Assembly (NCBI GenBank): GCA_016788945.1
Contig: JAEUSA010000287.1
Coordinates: 1-10,576, forward strand
Direction of reading: 5' to 3'
Origin: Leptospiraceae bacterium
GTDB lineage: Bacteria; Spirochaetota; Leptospiria; Turneriellales; Turneriellaceae
DNA length: 10,576 bases
A program made the position numbers and the translations under genes. The notes under the pieces are model-generated. The model worked only from the letters and a program-made list of their open reading frames with translations. It had not been told where the DNA came from and made no database searches. Positions 6,865 to 10,576 of this stretch are shown in pieces; the stretch's first letter is position 1, and each line of letters opens with the position of its first letter.

Positions 6865-7305
6865 TCACGCGTTTTTGGCAATTGTAGGTATCGTATCGGG
6901 TGGGTCGTTGAACCCAAAAGTCATGGTTTCTTCTAATAAACCGGCTTCGGGATCCCACTTGGCGATATTCAGATCATAGTTAAGCCATACGCCGGTTTGC
7001 CTGATTCTACGCTCAGGTTTTAGCCACAGCCTGATGATGCCGCAGATTAACAGGGAGACACTTACACGCAACGACGCGGCCACATAATGCAGAGCGTCGT
7101 ATTCGGCCCCTGTAAACCACGTAGTTATGACTTTGTATTTACCGGGTTCTCTATTGTACCGCCTGGCTACGCAACGACGGACTTCACCGCGCATTTTCAG
7201 CCGCAAATAGCGCGCTGCATAAAGTCTAATCGTGGCATTGTTATGCCTCCAGTTGGCCGCCAATGCTACTGGCAAACTAATGCTTGTTCTTATTTTATGC
7301 TGCAT
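6865..7305 (-). CDS. Small basic protein of unknown function, possible DNA-binding fold
   Basis: I do not recognise this gene with certainty. With the ATG at 7305 the product has 146 residues; AGAGGG (7314-7309) lies close upstream and a TATAGT -10-like hexamer is at 7324-7319. The core, about 38-105, is rich in arginine (RGEVRRCVARRYNREPGKYK), then has a segment FTGAEYDALHYVAASLRVSVSLLICGIIRLWLKP. An acidic/aromatic start, a helix, the RVSVS turn and a second helix recall ribbon-helix-helix proteins and, loosely from memory, the DUF1564-type small proteins of Leptospira. The tail (105-146) is not basic. Codon use is unlike its neighbours, with several AGA/AGG, TTA, CTA and ATA codons, suggesting recent acquisition or fast evolution. 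An alternative start is the ATG at 7194 (residue 38). The gene ends 29 nt before the transketolase start and is probably co-transcribed with it. Confidence 0.6.
   Translation of the reverse strand: MQHKIRTSISLPVALAANWRHNNATIRLYAARYLRLKMRGEVRRCVARRYNREPGKYKVITTWFTGAEYDALHYVAASLRVSVSLLICGIIRLWLKPERRIRQTGVWLNYDLNIAKWDPEAGLLEETMTFGFNDPPDTIPTIAKNA
7197..7238 (-). CDS. Candidate 13-codon mini-ORF with strong Shine-Dalgarno
   Basis: On the minus strand a perfect GGAGG (7250-7246) stands 7 nt before an ATG at 7238. That ATG opens a 13-codon frame (MPRLDFMQRAICG) ending in TGA at 7199-7197. Only 2 nt later is an ATG (7194) in frame with the small basic protein. The layout looks like a leader peptide coupled to a shorter version of that gene. 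Since the mini-ORF also lies inside the longer reading frame, it may be coincidental. Confidence 0.25.
   Translation of the reverse strand: MPRLDFMQRAICG
7233..7247 (-). repeat. 15-bp copy of the 5841-5858 palindrome
   Basis: GGCATAACAATGCCA read on the minus strand is identical to plus-strand 5843-5857 and keeps a GGCAT/ATGCC inverted repeat around AACA. Here it overlaps the Shine-Dalgarno and start codon of the mini-ORF inside the small basic protein gene. Confidence 0.5.
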
Positions 7306-7364
7306 ATTCCCTCTATATACTATATACCGGAAAATGCCCCACTTTTCTCACCCTGAAGGAAAAA

Positions 7365-9575
7365 TTATTTCATAATCATCGAATATTTCAAGTTCGCGTC
7401 GATCTGCCGGTCAAACAGCTTGTACTCGCCAGAACCGGAAAGCAGATTATTGTCGTTTTCTGCGCGTACCGACATAACAATGCCGACGCCATTCTGCCGG
7501 TTCGTCCTGATATCCACAGTCTCCCACTGCAAAGGCAGATTCTGCGCCCTGCCCCACTTACCCAAGCGCACGCGCTTAAAACGAATATCCGTCGCCGAGA
7601 TCGATTTCAGATAGTGGTCGGCGGGGCGTTCACCATTAAAGTTATTAATATGCACAATCTCTACAGACGAATAGTAGTCAAAGAATTCCTCACCAAACCA
7701 GGGTGAAAGCAGATCATAGCCGCCGGTCAGGTTCAGACGCAGATCATGCGTCATATAAGGTGAATTCGGTTCGTCACCGCCGAGCGACATCGTGAGGTTT
7801 GTCGAATTCTGCCCGTCTGCGCTCTCGAGTTTGAAGCCGCCACCAGAATAAGCTGGCGCGAAATAGAGATTACCTTTCAGCGGCATTTGTCCGCCCCACT
7901 GGAAATTCTTCACCTCAATCGGCATGGAAAAATCCAAGTACTGAATGAAGCGCACAAAATATTCCCGGCGTTTAAGATGCGACGGCAGCCACGAGTACTG
8001 TATGCCGCTCTGCACCTCGCGCCAATAATCGTCGAGCCAGGCGTTGACAAACGGTTTGAGATCAGACCAGTAAATATTGTCGGAGCTAAAAGGTGCAAGT
8101 ACGCGGCCACGCAAAGAGAATATTTTTTTCTCCTCCACATCGCTCGACTGCCGTAATAACGCGGTTTTTAGCGGCTTAAACTGCACGGGATACAGTTCGA
8201 CGTTGCCCGAAAGATTAAGATTCGCCGCAGAAGCTCCTGCGGCAAGGCGCACCGCCCCGCTCAGCTTTTCATCGGCGAGATCAAACCTCACTTCATTCAA
8301 CCATAAAGGAGGTATCTTACCCGGCTCACCAATCTGCAATGAGCCATCGCCGATATCGAGATTAATTTCCGATTTTGCATACTTGCTGCCGCGACGCTCC
8401 GAGAGGTTAATCGAAAAATTTTTTAAACCGATGAGTGTCATCTGTGCCGGCAGGCGCAGTTGTTTCTTGCCGAAGCGCCGGGGTGTGACACGAAATACAT
8501 ATTTTTCCGGCAACGCATCACCGCGCACATCTTCAAATTCCGCCTGCACATTATAGTCGTCGAGTTTCGCCGTCACCTGCCCCGAAGCGCTGTTACCGCG
8601 AATGAGCATGGTCGTATCAATGCCAAAAGCCTGCGAGCGGTACCAATCGGTTTTATCCTTACGAATGGAAAAATCGCGAGTTCCCATTGCCATACGGAAG
8701 TTGGAAACAGCCTGATGGCTTTCTACTTTCTTCCCCTTCACCTGCTGCGTGACTGGCACAAGCCTGCGGTCAAAAGCAATTTCACCAGAAGCAACACCGG
8801 AGGCAATGTCGAATTCTTTCTGGAAACTGTTCAACAGCGCCATCTTCAGATTAGCGGGCTTAAAGTACCAGTAACCCTGCAGGTTGTCGCAGGCAGCAGA
8901 GTCGCAGGCGGCGAATTTCCCGAAGAAGTCACCATCGCCGATGACTGTGCTTTCGTAACGCACCATCGACTGCACTTCTTTACCGGCATGGCGCACAGTG
9001 AAATGCAGCTTTTGCACCGGCGTAATTTCCTGAAAATAGCTGTTATCTTTCACATTGAGGAAAAAACGGCAATTATTGCATTCTACATGATATTGCTGTT
9101 TTTCCTGCAGCACGCTGCGCACTTGCGCCAGCACCGTGTGATCCGCGTCATCGGCAGTTATCCAATAGCCAAGTTTTCCTTCTTCGATGATGATACGCGA
9201 TTTTGCCAGCCAGTCGCCTTCGGGTGTCACCCAACCGAGCGGAACGCGCACATAAACTGCCGGTGCTTCGAGCAAATAGCGGCCGCGTGAAAAGTCCCGG
9301 TCGAAAGAAACGCGGACGCCAATAATCCGCACACCCTGAAACAGGCTTACATCGATGCCCTGATACGAAATCGCGAGTTTGCTTGCATCGAGATGCTCTT
9401 CGAGTTTGGCCTGAAAAGCCTTACGGTCAAAAAACAAATTGGGCAAATAATCGAGTACCTGCCAGGCAATCAGCACCGCAACTGCGGCGATGACGTATCT
9501 CAGTCGGGTTTTGCGCGCAACGGCGAGCGCATGGCTTTTGCCTAATGCTATGAGCTTCTGCGCGTCAAACTGCAT
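7365..9575 (-). CDS. AsmA-like membrane-anchored periplasmic protein
   Basis: With the ATG at 9575 this is a 736-residue protein. It has a short basic cytoplasmic N-terminus, one membrane segment (about 26-46, YVIAAVAVLIAWQVLDYLPNL) and a long exported region rich in beta-strand-like alternation. The segment after the anchor (LAISYQGIDVSLFQGVRIIGVRVS, then LLEAPAVYVRVPL) is typical of the AsmA/DUF748/TamB-like superfamily, whose members span the periplasm and are linked to lipid or outer-membrane-protein traffic. The subfamily is not recognised. Two cysteine pairs, C166-NN-C169 and C224-x4-C229, could form disulfides after export. The frame is open to 9677, but the first 34 residues would lie inside the preceding gene and are not signal-like. 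The ATG at 9575 overlaps the preceding stop by 11 nt and suggests translational coupling. Confidence 0.68.
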   Translation of the reverse strand: MQFDAQKLIALGKSHALAVARKTRLRYVIAAVAVLIAWQVLDYLPNLFFDRKAFQAKLEEHLDASKLAISYQGIDVSLFQGVRIIGVRVSFDRDFSRGRYLLEAPAVYVRVPLGWVTPEGDWLAKSRIIIEEGKLGYWITADDADHTVLAQVRSVLQEKQQYHVECNNCRFFLNVKDNSYFQEITPVQKLHFTVRHAGKEVQSMVRYESTVIGDGDFFGKFAACDSAACDNLQGYWYFKPANLKMALLNSFQKEFDIASGVASGEIAFDRRLVPVTQQVKGKKVESHQAVSNFRMAMGTRDFSIRKDKTDWYRSQAFGIDTTMLIRGNSASGQVTAKLDDYNVQAEFEDVRGDALPEKYVFRVTPRRFGKKQLRLPAQMTLIGLKNFSINLSERRGSKYAKSEINLDIGDGSLQIGEPGKIPPLWLNEVRFDLADEKLSGAVRLAAGASAANLNLSGNVELYPVQFKPLKTALLRQSSDVEEKKIFSLRGRVLAPFSSDNIYWSDLKPFVNAWLDDYWREVQSGIQYSWLPSHLKRREYFVRFIQYLDFSMPIEVKNFQWGGQMPLKGNLYFAPAYSGGGFKLESADGQNSTNLTMSLGGDEPNSPYMTHDLRLNLTGGYDLLSPWFGEEFFDYYSSVEIVHINNFNGERPADHYLKSISATDIRFKRVRLGKWGRAQNLPLQWETVDIRTNRQNGVGIVMSVRAENDNNLLSGSGEYKLFDRQIDANLKYSMIMK

Positions 9576-9897
9576 TTTGCGATTCGTCGAGTTCGCGCAG
9601 GTATTTGTACGTATAGATGCCTGTGTTATGGCCGTCGCTGAAAACAAAATTGACCGCGTAGTTCCCCACCCAATCAAAAGTTGTCACTTCAACCATCGGC
9701 GGCACACCCTTAGGGCCACGAACGGCGTTGGGGTCAGGATTATGGGAATCGCGGCACGTCGCACAAGGACAGCGCATGCGTAAATTGAACGAAGTATGCG
9801 CACTGGTATGGCCATCGCTCCAGCGAATTTCAGCGACGTTGCCAGACAGCACCTTTTTTGGCAGGCGGATTTCAATCGAATCGGGTAAAAATCGCAT
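9565..9897 (-). CDS. DUF971 (GBBH-like N-terminal domain) zinc-motif protein
   Basis: This 110-residue protein is a stand-alone DUF971 domain, the fold also found at the N-terminus of gamma-butyrobetaine hydroxylase. The sequence shows the opening IEIRLPKK, the strand AEIRWSDGH, the cysteine cluster C43-x-C45-x2-C48 (RCPCATCRD) and the closing FSDGHNTGIYTYKYLREL with H90. By analogy with the human hydroxylase's Cys3-His zinc site, C43, C45, C48 and H90 probably bind zinc. In other bacteria such proteins occur alone or fused or next to Mrp/ApbC-type Fe-S carriers; no Mrp is visible here. The ATG at 9897 has no clear Shine-Dalgarno. The 3' end overlaps the AsmA-like gene, and the GT2 gene ends 57 nt upstream, so these three genes may share a transcript. 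Confidence 0.88.
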   Translation of the reverse strand: MRFLPDSIEIRLPKKVLSGNVAEIRWSDGHTSAHTSFNLRMRCPCATCRDSHNPDPNAVRGPKGVPPMVEVTTFDWVGNYAVNFVFSDGHNTGIYTYKYLRELDESQNAV

Positions 9898-9954
9898 AAG
9901 ACATGGTGCGCCGTTTGTTCTAAAGGACGCGCTCGGTAGAAGGCGCAGTTACGA

Positions 9955-10576
9955 TTAGCGCGTCAAGTTTTGCATGATACCTGAAAACCACGATTTCAGC
10001 GCGACAATGATCAACCGCCACGGCCTATGTTCCATCAATAGTAGCAGCAGGTCGCGCATCATCGCCACAATTTCAAATGCGACAAATGCCCGATCGCGGA
10101 AGAAATAGGCACGGAGCAATCGCGCGCGGTTGCGAAAAATGTGGGCGTAGCGAAACTCAGAATACCCCGGGGGAAAAAATGTGATTCCTATGAAGCGCCG
10201 CCCGCTGCGTTCTCCGCGGGCGTGTTCGAGTATCGCGTCCCCAGTAACGACAGTGGCAATATGATGCTCGTGGCGCGCGCGCAAGCAGAAGTCCCAGTCG
10301 ACATAATCGATAAAAAGATCTTCACGCATACCCCCTGCCAGCCGGAACACTTCGGCGGTAATCAGCGTGCCCGAGGCTATAACCATTAATACTCTGCGTA
10401 AGACCTGATCTTCGGGACATAACCGTCGCTTGAAGAATAATCCGCTATAACATGGATGCCTTGCATAGGTGTGCATATTCACATCGTATACACGGCAACC
10501 GACAATGACATGATTGCCTTGCGCCTGACGGGCACGCCACAGCGCCTGAACAAAACCGGGCTGCGGCGTCGAATCG
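9955..10576 (-). CDS. GT2 rhamnosyltransferase-like protein, C-terminal part (cut by window edge)
   Basis: About 206 C-terminal residues of a family GT2 inverting glycosyltransferase are visible, and the frame stays open to the right edge. The edge-most residues read DSTPQPGFVQAL, which fits the region just after the catalytic D-x-D of rhamnosyltransferases. Then come a typical VGCRVYD, VIASGTLITAEVFRLAGGM (acceptor-site loop), DLFIDYVDWDFCLRARHEHH with the catalytic-base ED/DxxD-type acidic cluster, and AILEHARGE. The C-terminal 70 residues are hydrophobic and basic, as in rhamnosyltransferases that sit on the inner membrane and build O-antigen or exopolysaccharide. An internal GTG at 10482 is not a credible start because it would remove the donor-binding domain. 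The acceptor and donor sugars are not determinable. Confidence 0.85.
   Translation of the reverse strand, partial: DSTPQPGFVQALWRARQAQGNHVIVGCRVYDVNMHTYARHPCYSGLFFKRRLCPEDQVLRRVLMVIASGTLITAEVFRLAGGMREDLFIDYVDWDFCLRARHEHHIATVVTGDAILEHARGERSGRRFIGITFFPPGYSEFRYAHIFRNRARLLRAYFFRDRAFVAFEIVAMMRDLLLLLMEHRPWRLIIVALKSWFSGIMQNLTR

Noticed and set aside
6836..6958. N-terminal extension of the transketolase subunit to the ATG at 6958
   Set aside because: The extra 41 residues do not resemble the family and would overlap the preceding gene by 94 bp; the GTG at 6835 gives the expected length.
7315..7326. TATATA-rich tandem stretch as a mobile-element or recombination site
   Set aside because: It is only two short AT repeats and is adequately explained as a -10-like region before the small basic protein gene; no terminal repeats or target duplications were seen.
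7471..7484. Third partial copy of the repeated motif (CATAACAATGCC)
   Set aside because: Only 12 bases match, the inverted-repeat symmetry is lost, and it lies inside the AsmA-like coding region where the codons (GIVM) explain it.
8460..9290. 276-codon open frame on the plus strand opposite the AsmA-like gene
   Set aside because: It is antisense to a convincing longer gene, has no family resemblance or low-complexity-free domain, and its length is explained by the codon bias of the opposite strand.

Overview
The window reads as a chromosomal segment of a diderm (outer-membrane) bacterium. The genes for a lipid-A-type metallophosphoesterase, an AsmA-like membrane-anchored protein and two envelope glycosyltransferases point that way. 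Codon use (CTC/CTG, CGC, ATC, TCG) indicates a moderately GC-rich genome. The gene mix, and the style of the small basic protein at 6865-7305, recall Leptospirales spirochaetes such as Turneriella or Leptonema. That assignment is an impression from memory, not a demonstrated one.

Plus-strand half (12-4576): this is the 3' part of a phosphate-uptake operon, with pstA, pstB (4 nt later) and phoU (70 nt later). After a 65-nt gap holding a weak terminator-like hairpin come a SpoIIE-type PP2C serine/threonine phosphatase with a CBS-like N-terminal module, and an LpxH-like metallophosphoesterase. PstA and PstB form the inner-membrane permease and ATPase of the high-affinity phosphate importer. PhoU is the regulator that links this transporter to phosphate signalling. 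pstC and pstS probably lie just left of the window.

Minus-strand half (4566-10576, transcribed right to left): the first gene is the C-terminal part of a GT2 rhamnosyltransferase-like enzyme cut by the right edge. It is followed by a DUF971 zinc-motif protein whose 3' end overlaps the start of a 736-residue AsmA-like protein. Next come a small basic protein of unknown function with unusual codon use, an orphan transketolase C-terminal subunit, and, from its own likely promoter, a GT4 glycosyltransferase. That last gene converges on the metallophosphoesterase gene with an 11-bp tail-to-tail overlap.

The spots most worth a second look are the small protein gene and its surroundings. It occupies the place where a transketolase N-terminal subunit would be expected. 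It contains a strong Shine-Dalgarno followed by a 13-codon out-of-frame mini-ORF that stops 2 nt before an in-frame ATG. It also shares a 15-bp sequence with the palindrome in the promoter region of the GT4 gene. A second point of interest is the partner-switching-type phosphatase next to phoU. No tRNA, rRNA, CRISPR array or insertion sequence was seen.
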